A DNA stretch of 64,000 nt from Acheta domesticus (GCA_031308135.1 JAHLJT010009419.1:179274739-179338738), one strand, 5' to 3'; shown: positions 1 to 10,632, numbered from the stretch's first letter. Notes: generated by a model not told the origin, from the sequence alone. Numbers and translations: made by a program.

Positions 1-170
1 CGGACGTTCGGCCGATGCTCGGATAGAATCCAGCGCGGCCGGTTTGCTGCCTCGAGGTCCCGCTTCGTCGTTTTCGGCCCGCAGGACGGCCCTCCAGACG
101 CCGCCCTCTGCCGGCGGGCCGGGCGGCGGCTATCGACCGTGCTGTTTCTCTGAACGCAGCCGCTTTTCGT
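1..170. other. GC-rich window edge, possible partial exon or CpG island
   Basis: The first 170 bases are strongly GC- and CpG-rich, unlike the AT-rich DNA that follows. All three plus frames are open for part of the stretch, as expected of GC-rich DNA, so openness alone proves nothing. It may be the end of a CpG island or exon that begins outside the window. No protein family is recognised. Confidence 0.25.
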
Positions 171-1369
171 TTGGGTTTGACCCCCAGTAAATCTGAAGCG
201 TCAATATTCCTGAATTTGGATTCGTTAAAGTCAGTGAGTTTATGTTGGTTTCATGCACGTCAGCTACTTAGGTTGCACGTATTACTGCATGCACTACTTA
301 GGTTACCCGTAATTGCAGTGCATGTTATATCTCGGAAGCAGGTGGTGTCCTTCATTTACCGAAACATGTGTTCTGGCACCGATCTTCATGTCGGGTTTTG
401 GGATTTTTCCTGAGGGTATGTCCCCCCAGCGCCACCACAGCTAGTAGAAGTTGTAAGTTCAAACGGGTCTCTCAGACACGTGTGGTAATGTAGTGCATAT
501 GCTTGTTTGTGTATATATGTAAGAAGAGAGGAGTCTAGGTTGAAAAAAGAAAGATCGCGCGCGGTCTATAGCTTATTTATTAGGGTACTGCTCTGGGTTT
601 CCCTGGTATTTATCGGACAAATTCAAGGAAACCCACCAATCAGAGCAAAAGGTAGTTTGGATTTCGTCCAAACAGCTGTTGAATTCGATCTAACTAGGTG
701 ACTGGTATAAGAAATTTGCCGTTGTCGAGACTCGAACCCTAAAGACTTCCCGGTCAACGATAATGAAAAGACAACGATGTTGTCCCCAAACCCATCGCAG
801 ACTGTTATTTGTTTAAGTTATCACTGAGCCCTCGTGATACTCATGTTGCCCCAACAAGAAAAAATGAATCTTTGTATAGGCAATCATTTTTATCTGTGAT
901 TGACCCCATAAAAAGTTTCAGACAATTTTATTATAAAAGTTTAATGTTATATCTATAGAAAAACATTAACTGAAATTGAGTAACGAGATTGGAGAGAGGG
1001 TATTAAATGCCGAAGAAATTATCCGTTGATTTAACAAAAAAGTTGATTGCGGAAATCCATTAATAAAATGACAAAAAACTGCAGGAAATCCAAAAGAACA
1101 CAATTAATAATTGAAACATTTAGGGGAAATTTGGCCAATTCGTTAGCAAGGTAGTATCACTGGCGTAATGTACTTTTGCGCATTCGTTTAGAAAAACAGA
1201 ATGTTTCTCAGTATGTGTCGTCTCCCGAAAGTATTTTCAACTAAGACGAAGATATATTAGTTTACTTAACAGTGAGTCCATAATTTGTGTCCAAGAAAGC
1301 GGAGATCTAAGAGAACAGTAGGAATTCCCACAGGGCGTGTGTTTACAACAGCATTCACCGTAAAGGAAT
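171..1369. other. Intergenic or intronic DNA, no gene seen
   Basis: AT-rich DNA with short, unconserved open frames. A short direct repeat containing the words CTACTTAGGTT and CTGCA occurs near 264-320. A lone tRNA B-box-like string on the minus strand near 727-739 has no matching A box. Nothing else is supported. Confidence 0.6.
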
Positions 1370-1688
1370 ATTTGGCGAGCAGGAACACCAACCTTCGGGA
1401 AGTACCGGCCGGCCGCTCAGACACGCGTTCACACGAACGATGATATAACCTGCGAAGGTCGCTGCCCTCCCCCTCCCGCACCGCGGCGCCTTCACGGTCA
1501 ACCGCCCACCCAATTCGGGGAAAGCGCGGAACAAGTGACGGGCGCGAAGCGATAGTAGTTTTACCGAGGGATAGATGTTTTACGAAGAAGCGTGTCCGCC
1601 GACGCATTTGTCAACGGCGGGGGTGGCGGGGCAAGCGCGCCAGTCACGCTATTAGTTCCGGGCGTCGAATTGGGTTTCGAGGCTACCA

Positions 1689-1731
<43 letters not shown>

Positions 1732-1960
1732 CGTGACGCCGGCTCCACCACCAGCGCATTTCGCGGGCGATTGCGTCCCGCAGGATGGCAGGTCGTGGCT
1801 GCGGCTGCATTGGTGGCGGCGGAGGCGGGCGCAGCAGACATTTCGGCGGGGGGGGAGGGGGGTAAGTATTTGGTGGCGACAAACCTGTCTGCGCGGACAC
1901 AAGCTTCCGGGCCGCTGACTGCCCTGGCCGGGCCCGGGTGTGCGAATCGGTAGACGCCGG
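1370..1960. promoter_or_regulatory. CpG-rich island with GCC repeat
   Basis: A block of about 600 bases rich in G, C and CpG, flanked by AT-rich DNA, with a run of about 13 GCC triplets inside. Open frames run on both strands through it (poly-Ala on plus, poly-Gly, poly-Ala or poly-Arg on minus). Because both strands are open, base composition explains them and no coding frame can be chosen. It could be the promoter or first exon of an unidentified gene, but no splice structure or protein family is visible. Confidence 0.35.
1691..1730. repeat. (GCC)n trinucleotide repeat
   Basis: An uninterrupted run of about 13 GCC units inside the CpG-rich island. On the plus strand it would encode poly-Ala in one frame. 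Confidence 0.95.
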
Positions 1961-2220
1961 GGAGGGAGCTGAAGAAATTGAAGGTAGTGGAGATGGAGCG
2001 ATGTTGGAGAAGTTGGTTGGCGGGTCGCTGGTGACGGCGATGAGGTGGGCGACAAAAATAGAGGAGGCGACAGTGACAGTGACGTTGGCAATTGCGACGA
2101 TGGTTTGGGAGACGACGGTGTCGGTATGTCGGCAGCGGTGGAGTAGGAAACGCCTGTGGTTGCTCAGTGGCAACATTATTGCCTCTGCAGCAACGTTGAT
2201 CGGTGTTTATAGGGTTTGAG

Positions 2221-2480
2221 ATCGATGGTACCAGATTTTCGACTCTAGCCACTTTATTGAGTCAAGTGATTCTTGAGTTGAGTGAATTAAACCACTGTCT
2301 GGAGGAGAATTCCAGCTGCAGGTGGGTCTATCCGATCATTCCTGGATGAATCCCGGAGCAGTACCAACAAACAGTACCAATGAGCTACGGACTACGTGAG
2401 ATATTTCTCCTTCTACCTCCTTGACCCCTTCTTTCTCCTTATACACACAGAATTACAATTACATGGACGATATCACCACA
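2221..2480 (+). repeat. Dispersed repeat F, copy 1 (partial)
   Basis: This segment shares an ordered set of words with 18058-18480 and 27832-28260: ATTTTCGAC, CACTG followed by CTGGAGGAGAATTC, GAGCAGTA, CCAACAAAC and a pyrimidine-rich stretch. The shared order with heavy divergence marks an old interspersed repeat. It has no coding capacity and its class (SINE or retrotransposon UTR) is unresolved. Confidence 0.6.
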
Positions 2481-3334
2481 TTGTTATGATACAAGAGCTT
2501 AGAGATTGTCCTATCTGGGGGGAGATATTTAAATGAGAAAAGCCCCGCAAGTCAACGTGTAGGTCAAGACCGGATTTCACGTTTCAATTGGGGACGAAAA
2601 CTGTCACCTCCACAGAACTTCACTTACGGAGCAGTGACCTAAGAAGTTAAATAATCTGTTAACACTAACGTTCTCACTCGACAACGGTGACACCTAATGG
2701 TGACTACGGGATATTAATTGTAGAACAGAACAGATTGGAGTTGGTTATAAAAGTTGTGGGTGCGGCAGATGATTTTGAGACGATACAACGCATGAAAACA
2801 TTAGCAAGTAATAATTTGATCTGTATTTTCTCTGTACCTTTGCCTTTTGCATTATCAGTGCATGCATGCCGCCGTTTACGTAACAATCCTTACCTCATAG
2901 TGGGCGAGATAATAGTACGTGGGGAATGGTCTCACAAACTTTTTCCTGTTCCAAAAACAGGTTTTTGTTTCTGATACTGAAAATCTTAGTGATAGAAGTA
3001 TCAGAACATTGCTGAATTGCACGAACGTGGCGCATACAACGAGTATGCGAACATACTTATTAAGATGTACCCTGCACAAATATTAGGCAAAGGATGTCGA
3101 AGCCATTTCTTACCATTATTAGGTAATTGCAAATTGAGATATTAATAATGCAGTAGTAACGATAAATATACAATAACATCACTAGCAACTCACTATTGAC
3201 TGAATTGGAATGTTAACTCGGAATCGTGGGAGACTATGCCTTGATATTAAGCTTACAATATTCACTTAAAGTCAGCAGTTACTTATCCTGCGTAACTTAC
3301 CAGAGAAAACTATACAGTGGCGGATTATGAAACT
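2481..3334. other. AT-rich DNA, no gene seen
   Basis: Only short, unrelated open frames are present. No transposon ends, tandem arrays or RNA genes are visible. Confidence 0.6.
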
Positions 3335-3908
3335 TACACTATGTGATCAAAAGTATCCAGAGGTGGTGGTGTTATGGTGTGGTCGTGTTTTTCATGGAGG
3401 GGGCTTGCACCTCTTGTTGTTTTGCGTGGCACTATCACTGCACAGACCTACGTTGATGTTTTAAACACCTTCTTGCTTCCCACTGTTGAAGAGCAATTCG
3501 GGGATGGCAATTGCATCTTTTAACACGATCGAACACCTGTTCATACTGCACAGCCATACTGGCGGAGTGGTTACACGACAATAACATCCCTGTCATGGAC
3601 TGGCCGGCACAGAATCCGGACTTGAATCCTATCGCACACCTTTGGGTTGTTTTGGAACGCCGACTTCGTGCCAAGACTCACCGATCTACATCGATACCTC
3701 TCCTCAGTGCAGCACTCCCTGAAGAATGGGCTGTCATTCCCAAGAAACCTTCCAGCACCTGGAAAGTATGTCTGTGAGAGTGGAAGCTGTCATCAAGGCT
3801 AAGGGTGGGCCAACACCCTACTGAATTCCAGCATTGCCGATAGATGGCGCCACAAACTGGTAAGTTATTTTCAGCCACGTGTCCGGATACTTTTGATCAC
3901 TTAGTGTA
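3335..3908 (+). mobile_element. Internally deleted Tc1-like DNA transposon
   Basis: Terminal inverted repeats of 22 bp lie at 3337-3358 (starting CACTATGTGATCAAAAG) and 3885-3906 with one mismatch. They are flanked by TA dinucleotides at 3335-3336 and 3907-3908, the target duplication of the Tc1/mariner superfamily. The element is only 570 bp. The left repeat runs almost directly into the middle of a transposase, so the DNA-binding domain and first catalytic Asp have been deleted. It cannot move itself but keeps both ends and could have been mobilised in trans. Confidence 0.93.
3370..3825 (+). pseudogene. Tc1 transposase, C-terminal DDE remnant
   Basis: Translation in shifting plus frames gives the usual Tc1 catalytic core in order. 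A WSCFSW-like segment is followed by a hydrophobic strand, then HDRTPVHTA (second catalytic Asp region, about 3535-3560). Next comes MDWPAQNPDLNPIAHLW (about 3595-3650), the hallmark before the third acidic residue. The C-terminal helix is split between frames near 3735-3825 and ends in a KGGPTPY-like motif. Known members are about 340 residues long; here the N-terminal half is absent. At least two frameshifts separate the motifs, so no active enzyme is made. Catalytic order and family are clear despite the breaks. Confidence 0.9.
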
Positions 3909-4371
3909 TGTTCAGGATAGGCAAAAATTAATTACAACCTCAGGGGTAAGGGAGTCATGGTTCCCCTAGTTAGAATATTTTTGTAATTTTGCTCAATTTA
4001 TTAAAAATCACATTAGTCACATCATTTCAAAATGAAATTCCCAATAAGCTTGAGCAGATGTTATTTTAAGAAGAAATCTAACAATAAAAAATGTTTCTTG
4101 AACAAAATGTATGTGACTGAAAACTCAAAATATCGAAATGTAATTGGTCTCCTTCTAAAATACTTTCAGAATCCGCCTGTTACAGAATGCTCTTTTACAT
4201 TTTTCTCGCTAACGCGATGGACAACTATTTCCAACATAGAATTAGATCGATATTTGTCCTAATTTATAGTTTATCTAAATCGTTAAGTCGAGAAAACCGG
4301 TACATGGTACATCAGTTACTGCGTCTGTCATATTGACACAAAAATAGATTTAAATTGAAAATTCAAATAAC
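3909..4371. other. AT-rich DNA, no gene seen
   Basis: The stretch between the Tc1 relic and the retrotransposon tail has no motif or repeat that I can support. Confidence 0.6.
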
Positions 4372-4386
4372 ATTATTATTATTATT

Positions 4387-4489
4387 CCATTACATCACGA
4401 CTAAAGATCTTATGAGTCGGCTGAATATAAAATCTACTCCAGGTTGCAACCAGCTACCTAAGGAGCAGATTCGGTGACTATCAGTGCCT
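4387..4489 (-). other. Retrotransposon 3' UTR with AAT tail
   Basis: About 100 bases between the stop codon and the (AAT)n tail at 4372-4386 (minus-strand reading). In R2/R4-type elements the 3' UTR is what the reverse transcriptase recognises for target-primed synthesis; that role is inferred here. Confidence 0.7.
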
Positions 4490-5971
4490 CTACAATACTT
4501 TACGCAAAATGTGGGCTGTTCCAAATAAAGCAATTTCTTGCACTTCCCAGTCTTTTGAATTACCTGGGAGTTTAGACAAGTTCTTACTCAAATTTTGCGG
4601 AACAAATCCCAGAGCTCCGATAACTATCGGGACGACCTGTGCTTTTACGCCCCACATTCGGCTGATCTCGATTTCCAAACTCTTGTATTTAAGACGTTTC
4701 TCTGCCTCCTTGGTAACGACGTTTTGATCGCAAGGTACAGCAACATCGATAAGTAAACACGATTTTTTGGCCAAATCCCGGATAACTATATCCGGTTTGT
4801 TTGCCGCTATCGTGCGATCAGTTTGAATTTGTTGGTCGTACAATATCGTACACAATCCAACAGACGTCACCGGTTTCGGTGAGTGTTCGTACCACTTGGG
4901 GCATGTGTTTGGAACTTCGAGGGCGGTACAGATCTGCCAGTGGAGGTAGCTACACACCCTGTCATGTCTTTTAAGGTATTCGGTCTTTGCTAGGATTGGA
5001 CAAGCTGAGACAATATGATCAATGGTTTCTACTTGCTCCAGGCAAATGCGGCATTTGTCATCTTGGGAAATTTTGAGAACCGCTTTATCATAATGTCGTG
5101 TTCTCAAGGCCTGATCTTGGGCAGCTATTACAAGTGCTTCCGATTCTGGCTTCATCCTTCCCCTTTTAAGCCACATAAATGATTGATCTTTATTGATCTG
5201 CACCTTGTCCATTCTTTTTAGGTATTGACCGTGGAGTGGTTTGTCTCTCCACGATTTCTTTAACATTTTTTGTGTCTCACACTTCATGTTTAGCAGCATC
5301 AGAAGTTCAGTGTCTGTGTTATTCGACGTGTCTTGCCTAGTTTTCTTCGCAATGTTTCTTGCTACACTAACAATGCCTCTGTTTCCCATTCTTCGGTCAG
5401 ATTTCATGACCTGCCTCATTAGAGGGTCGTCTTGATGGCTGACTACATACTTACCCAACCTGACTATTGCGTTGTGCCAGGAGGCCTCAATTTGTCTGAG
5501 GCCTCTTCCTCCTTCCTTACGTGACACATAAAGTCTATGTATATCAGCTCGAGGGTGGGAAACATGATGCATTGTCAGCAGTTTTCTGGTTTTTCGATCC
5601 ATGGTGCGAATTTCTTGCTCAGTCCAGTCCACTAGTCCAAAACTGTATTCGGCTACAGGTACCGCCAAACTACCTATTGCAGATATTTTATTCCTGGAAT
5701 TCAGAGCGGACTGCAGGACCAGTCTCACTCTTCTATAATACTCCCTACGAATTCTCTCTTTCATTCTGTCATTCGAGATGGTTTCACATTCTTCAATGCC
5801 CAGATATTTGTAAGTTTTACCTGGCTCAAGATCTTGAATCACAGTGTGCGTATCAATTTCAATGTTCTCAGACGTTGTGAGTTTCCCTCTTTTTAAATTG
5901 ATTTTTGCACACTTGTCAAGACCAAACTTCATGCAGATGTCATTGCTAAAGTCATTCACGACAGACAGCAT
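4490..5971 (-). pseudogene. Retrotransposon ORF, C-terminal part: RT thumb, zinc knuckle, RLE endonuclease
   Basis: An open frame of 493 codons continuing the same protein. Residues about 1-30 are RT motif D; YKYLGIE at 54-60 is motif E; the thumb follows. A CX2CX8HX4C zinc knuckle (C307, C310, H319, C324) sits just upstream of the endonuclease, as in R2. The restriction-like endonuclease core is KPDIVIRD (P393-D394), the following LLIDVAVP (D409) and a downstream Lys-rich helix around 421-430. This is the PD-X(n)-D-X(n)-K pattern that nicks target DNA to prime reverse transcription. The frame closes about 100 bp before the 3' tail. The first Met is only where this frame opens after the frameshift, not a real start. 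Confidence 0.9.
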
Positions 5972-6471
5972 TGGGAGAGAATCGCTTCATTCTTGGCAAA
6001 CACTTTCAGATCATCCATGTAAACAAATGTGATACTGGCCTTTCATCACCATGGAGCTTAAAACCAAAGTCAGCTTGCGACAACTGTCTCGATAGTGGGA
6101 TCAAACTAATGCAAAACAGCAGAGGGGATAGTGAATCTCCTTGAAAAATACCCCTGTTAATCTGAATACTTCCGGTTTTCTACTGCTTCCTTTTCGCTGT
6201 GGATTAGTAACCTGGTACTCCACGACTTCATACTAGCCTTGCAAAACTCAACAAGTCTAGGATGAAATCGATAGATCTCCAGGGTCTTCAAAATCCAATC
6301 GTGTGGTACACTATCAAAGGCCTTTTGGTAGTCAATCCAAGCCATGCTCAAATTACGTTTGCGTTTCTTTTACATCATTCAAGATGACTTTATTCAGTAG
6401 CAAGATTTCCTTACACCCATAAGAGCCTTTACGACATCCTTTTTGTTCAGCTGGCATTAGATGATTCTTAT
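5972..6471 (-). pseudogene. Retrotransposon ORF, RT palm core in broken frames
   Basis: This segment joins the N-terminal and C-terminal open frames and carries the palm motifs in two or more frames. A segment reading EQKGCRKGSYGCKE (motif 2a/2b, about 6390-6435) precedes AWIDYQKAFDSVPHDWI (motif A with its catalytic Asp, about 6300-6345). A GxFQGDSLSPLLF motif B follows near 6110-6145. The YMDD box (motif C) lies at 6010-6021 within FVYMDDLKVFAK. All catalytic Asp residues are present, so the inactivation comes from frameshifts and a stop rather than loss of active-site residues. This suggests a fairly recent death, or base-call errors in the assembly. Confidence 0.88.
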
Positions 6472-7995
6472 CTAGATGTCTATACATTTGTCAGCTATAG
6501 CTGAAGTTATAACTTTGTACAGTACTGGCAGACAAGTAATTGGCCTGTAGTTCTTCGCCAAAGAGCTGTCTCCCGCTTTGGGTAGCAAATACGTGATGCC
6601 GCGTGTGAGCCATTCCGGGATTTCCTTTGGGTTTTCAAAAATTTTATTAACAGCCTTTGCTAGATGAGAATGTATTGCTGTTAATTTCTTAATCCAATAA
6701 ATCTGGATCTTATCAATCCCGGGGGACTTCCAGTTTCCCATGTTCTTAATTGCTTGGAAGAGGTCCTCTTCCGAGAATTGGTGAACATCTTCCACTGTTT
6801 CTACAAGTTCATCGGCAGCATCAACTTCAGATTGAAGCCAAGATGCGTCTTTGTTGTAGGATCTGCTCTCTTCCCAGATACCTGTCCAAAATGCTTCGAC
6901 GTCATCTTTTGAAGGAGTAACAGCTTTGCCATTCGGTTTTTGAGTCAGGTTGCGATAGAATCTCTTCGCGTCTGTTTCAAACAACCGGTTCTGTACACGG
7001 AAATCTATTCTACGTTTGTACCTTCTTATTCGTTGAGCCCATGCTTGAATTTTCTCTTTTAGCTTCTCAACTACCATTAGCCTGCTGGTGTCATTTTCAA
7101 TTTGGTATTTTTGTTCAACATTGAATATTTTTCGTTGAACTTTAGAGGTGTGCGTTGATTTAGAAGATGCCTCAGCTAAGAATGATATTTCACGCCGGGT
7201 GTCGGCTATCCGTTTCATAATTCTGTTCATCCATGGGGGTACAGAGCTGTTTACTCTGTTTTGGTGTCGGCCGTCGGTGTTCTTGGCTGGCCCCAAAATT
7301 ATCTGAGATACTAGATATCCAGTTGCATATATGATGTGATTGATTTCAGTAATATCTAGATCTCTGCCTGGGGTCTCCACCACCTCATTTAAGACAGAAT
7401 TAACTGTTTCTATCACTCTTTTAGCTTTGGCATTTTCGTATATTCTCCTCAACGGTTCGCGTGATTCAAACGGAAGTTGACTAACTCTTTCTATCTCGCG
7501 CCGAAGGAGATTTCGCATCATGGCCTTATCGTGTAATTCATTGCCAGATGAGTTTTCACCATTGACGTGTGTTTCACTGGAAAGCGATGAACCTTCCACG
7601 GGATCATCATTTTCAAGTTCTACATGTTCGTCATGTGGATTGTTCGAGCGAAGTACATATTCCGCATTTCTCTCAATGTCAGCAAGTTGATCTGCTGTGA
7701 ATTTTCCACTGCTGAGTATGTATCGTCGTTGACTGGCAAGCTTCTTTGAGTCTAGGGTAGGTCTCATATCTGGGTTCCGCTCTCTCCATACCTTGAAAAC
7801 TTCTATTTCAGAGCCCCCATTTTTCGCTTTTGCGTAGTAAAAGCACCACATCACCTCCTTTAATTCATCCCGGGTCCATCTCTGACGATGGCTTCGAGCT
7901 ACTGCCGGCTCTGGGTCCCTGGGACTAGCATCCGTGGGATGGCCAGACGTCGACAAGGTGACATTAGCTCGGTTTCTGAGCAGGTATGGGGACAT
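6472..7995 (-). pseudogene. Retrotransposon ORF, N-terminal part: DNA-binding segment and RT fingers
   Basis: An open frame of 507 codons. It starts at the first Met after an in-frame stop near 8020 and ends at a frameshift-induced stop. Residues about 37-110 contain RQRWTRDELKEVMW and a basic DSKKLASQRRYIL segment. They resemble the Myb/SANT-like module seen at the N terminus of RLE-type retrotransposons, which is inferred to bind target DNA. Residues about 330-507 are the start of the reverse transcriptase: GNWKSPGIDKIQIYWIKK (motif 0/1) and LLPKAGDSSLAKNYRPITC (motif 2), followed by conserved PVLYKV. The protein would bind element RNA and target DNA for target-primed reverse transcription. 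The DNA-binding assignment is by resemblance only; the RT motifs are firm. Confidence 0.88.
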
Positions 7996-8558
7996 TGGTA
8001 GAACAAGGCACGTTAAGATTCATTACATTGCTTGTTCTATCCATTTTGCTCATTGGTTTGAATTGAAGATTCGCAGGACGCAAGTTCGAGTTCACAGATC
8101 ACACTTAACCCTCGGGTTGTTTCCTGCCATCCGTTACTGCGACCCACAGTGGCCTCGGGGCATCCCCCCGCAGGGCCCAGCAAGGGGTCCCTCCGATCGC
8201 CAGTCGGCATTACTAAACCCTACGGGATTTTCACTGACTGCTGAAGGCAGCCTCCTTCGCTGGCTAATGCAAGGTTCGGGCCTCCACTCTAATCAGTGGC
8301 CTGGTGTGCCAAACCAGTTTCTCTCCTGTACCCTCTATGGGCCGACAACAGGAAGTCCAAAGGTTCATGACCCTTCCCTCTCTACTTACTTCCCACTCTC
8401 CTCAAAATGGAGTACTTCTTCGTCTGACCCCTCACCTTCAACCCATTCAGCAAGGGAGGCCCCACCGGTAGCTAGGCTACCACTGACATAGCTTTAAGGC
8501 TCATGGGGGTACTCAAGCTCCACCACCAACTGCAAGGTCGTGTACTCCCTAGATGGAG
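7996..8558 (-). other. Retrotransposon 5' UTR
   Basis: About 560 GC-richer bases between the ORF start and the TAA microsatellite, with no long frame in the element's sense. R2-like elements often carry a self-cleaving HDV-like ribozyme at the 5' junction. Here GGGAG at the junction could pair with CTCCC near 8455, but I could not fold a convincing double pseudoknot by eye. Confidence 0.6.
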
Positions 8559-8603
8559 TTATTATTATTATTATTATTATCATTATTATCATTATTATTA
8601 TTA
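8559..8603. repeat. (TTA)n microsatellite at the retrotransposon 5' junction
   Basis: About 15 ATT units with two ATC interruptions, abutting the 5' end of the R2/R4-like element. It matches the short ATT run at the element's other end. Confidence 0.95.
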
Positions 8604-10052
8604 AAATTAAATGTTCACAATGTTTATAATAATTATTTGTATTATTAATTGTGTTGTTACCATCTAAGTCGATGCAGGAAAAAGGAAACGAGACGGATCC
8701 GCGACTTGGGTCATGGAACACTTGAACAGAAAATATAGATTGAGCTACAATAACGAAATGTTCATTTTATGTTTACAAATGAAAAATAAGTACATAATCC
8801 TAAAGTTGTAAAAGTAATTTAAATTGTATGATAAGTGAAGTGTACTACCCTAGCTCATACTTATCAGAAAAGAGAATCCCTTGCTCAAGAAGCCGTTATA
8901 TGTAAGTTATATTATAAGTAAGTTATAAGTTATATGTAATTAACCGTATATTAATGGCAATAAATATCATTTTAGCTATTTAATTATATGAATTACAGGA
9001 GTGTGGAGTGAGCGATGGATGGCCAATGAAGCATTAAATAGAGGTGAGCGCAGTGTGTAGGATGTGGATAACGATTTGAAGAGGTGCGACCCACTACGGA
9101 GTTTCGGCACCGATTCTGTGCCGGTTTTCACCGGCTCCATCTTTGCATCTACTTGAAGCCAGTGAGAAAAACCGCATCCAGGTCAGCTGGCTTCCAAAAT
9201 CCTCCCAAGAGCTTTGGGGCAGGAAATCCGTTTCCGAATGCGATCAGATCTGAGATGTCATATTGCCTTCCTGAAGTTCAGCCAACAGGAACATTCGAAT
9301 TGGATTTAGGGAGTCACCAGTCGACGCTTTTATCTACCTTTTTAAGAGATGAAACCGAAAGGCAACAAGTTTAGCAACGTGTTTTCTCTGTTCTACGCAC
9401 GTAAATTAAAAGGCTGACTAGTCGTTGTAATATCAGAAAAATACATAATGACAATTGTGCGATCATTTGTGTTTTATTTGTAGCATTCGTAAGGCCTTCT
9501 GAAAGATATAAAGTCCAGAGACGTCACTTTAATGTAAGAGGCAACGTTTATTTAAAAGGTCAGTTGACTGATTCTTCTCAGTCAGATGCTAAATTTTGAG
9601 GATTCTTGCTTGCCAAGATTTTAGTTGGTTGACGTTCAAGCCAATGTGCGAAGAATATCGCATGTGTGGGAAGGCGTGCAGCTATTCAAACAAAGCAGCA
9701 GGCGACGTCTTAATGTAACAGTCCCGTGAGCGCAAAGCGGTCAAAAGTAGATTATATTAGAAGCGTGTCAGATGGTTGGGGGGCAGAGGAAATTGAGGAT
9801 TGATGGACGGTTTGGAAAACATATTTCTTGGGTGTGGCACACAGATGAATGCTCTGCAAATGAAAGGGAGGTCAGTCAAACTGGTTCGAACAAGAAATAG
9901 TGTGAGAGACATAAAAGAAGGATAGGTATAGGTATAAGTACGGGCGAGTGGCTTAGGTAGTGAGAGAAGGAGCAAACGAATGGGCACAACCAGACAAGGG
10001 ACACTAAACAAATACGCAGTTGACCAAGGAAATCGAGGAAATACAAGGGGCA
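8604..10052. other. AT-rich DNA, no gene seen
   Basis: There is a short TAAGT-rich stretch near 8900-8940 and scattered short frames. The frame at 9084-9374 is unrecognised and has no supporting splice or family signal. No element boundaries are visible. Confidence 0.55.
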
Positions 10053-10632
10053 GGCAGAAAGTAATGCCTACTATTTTTTTCTTCTTAAATAAAAGTAAGT
10101 GAAAAGTTTGAATTTGGCATTATTCTCCAAATCTTATTCTACAAACCACTGCAATTGTAACTTTCTGCGTCAACATGTGGCTACACAGCAGTCGCTTGAA
10201 AAATGGTATACATCGATGTTCGCAAGAGCCAGCAATGTGTGATTGAAATCTTTAATGCAGAAAATAAAATGAGATGAGATGAAAGAAGATGAATTGTCGT
10301 ATTATCTGCTTCGTTACAAAGTGCTTCATTACTAACTTCGTTGTCATCTATCAATGCTGGCATCTAATGTTGCATCACCCTACTCATTTTTGTTTTTCCA
10401 AAATACGAATGGTCATTTTACCTTCTGCATTCAAGAATTCAATCACACAATGCGGTCTCTTATAAACATCAATGTCGGCCAGTTTTCAAGCAACTGTGCT
10501 GCCACATGTTGACACTGGAAGTTACTACTGCGGTGGTTTGTAGAAGGTTTGAGGAATAGTGTCAGATTCAAATGTTTCACTTATCTAATTTTAATTAAGT
10601 AGAAAAATTAGGGGGCATTACTTTTTTTGACA
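10053..10632. mobile_element. Foldback mariner-derived element (two 5' ends head to head)
   Basis: Arms at about 10055-10272 and 10413-10632 are imperfect inverted copies of about 220 bp, starting with AAAGTAATGCC near each end and separated by a spacer of about 140 bp. Both arms contain the coding start of a mariner transposase. The plus strand near 10218-10262 reads SQQCVIEIFNAENKM. The minus strand near 10450-10395 reads CVIEFLNAEGKMTIRI. This is the conserved N-terminal helix of mariner transposases. The element has no catalytic domain and is non-autonomous; it looks like two copies of a mariner 5' end joined in opposite orientation. Confidence 0.82.

Larger units (their letters stand above)
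4372..8603 (-). mobile_element. R2/R4-clade non-LTR retrotransposon in a TAA microsatellite
   Basis: The element body spans about 4387-8558 on the minus strand (about 4.17 kb). In order it has a 5' UTR of about 560 bp, one long reading frame broken by frameshifts, a short 3' UTR and a short (AAT)n tail. The frame encodes an N-terminal DNA-binding-like segment, a reverse transcriptase, a CCHC zinc knuckle and a restriction-like endonuclease, which is the single-frame layout of the R2/R4/CRE group. Both ends abut ATT/TAA repeats (4372-4386 and 8559-8603). This suggests insertion into a pre-existing TAA microsatellite, as reported for Dong of the R4 clade. Total coding length, about 1,170 codons, is close to the family norm. 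Frameshifts and stops near 6470, 6360, 6150 and 5975 make this copy dead. Confidence 0.9.

Noticed and set aside
727..739. tRNA B-box-like string on the minus strand
   Set aside because: No A box at the right spacing and no cloverleaf arms; not a tRNA or clear SINE.
1561..2252. Several overlapping frames in the first CpG island (poly-Ala, poly-Arg, poly-Gly)
   Set aside because: Both strands are open because of GC content, so no frame can be preferred.
8494..8721. Minus-strand frame with poly-Ile
   Set aside because: The Ile run is the TTA microsatellite; the rest is retrotransposon 5' UTR.
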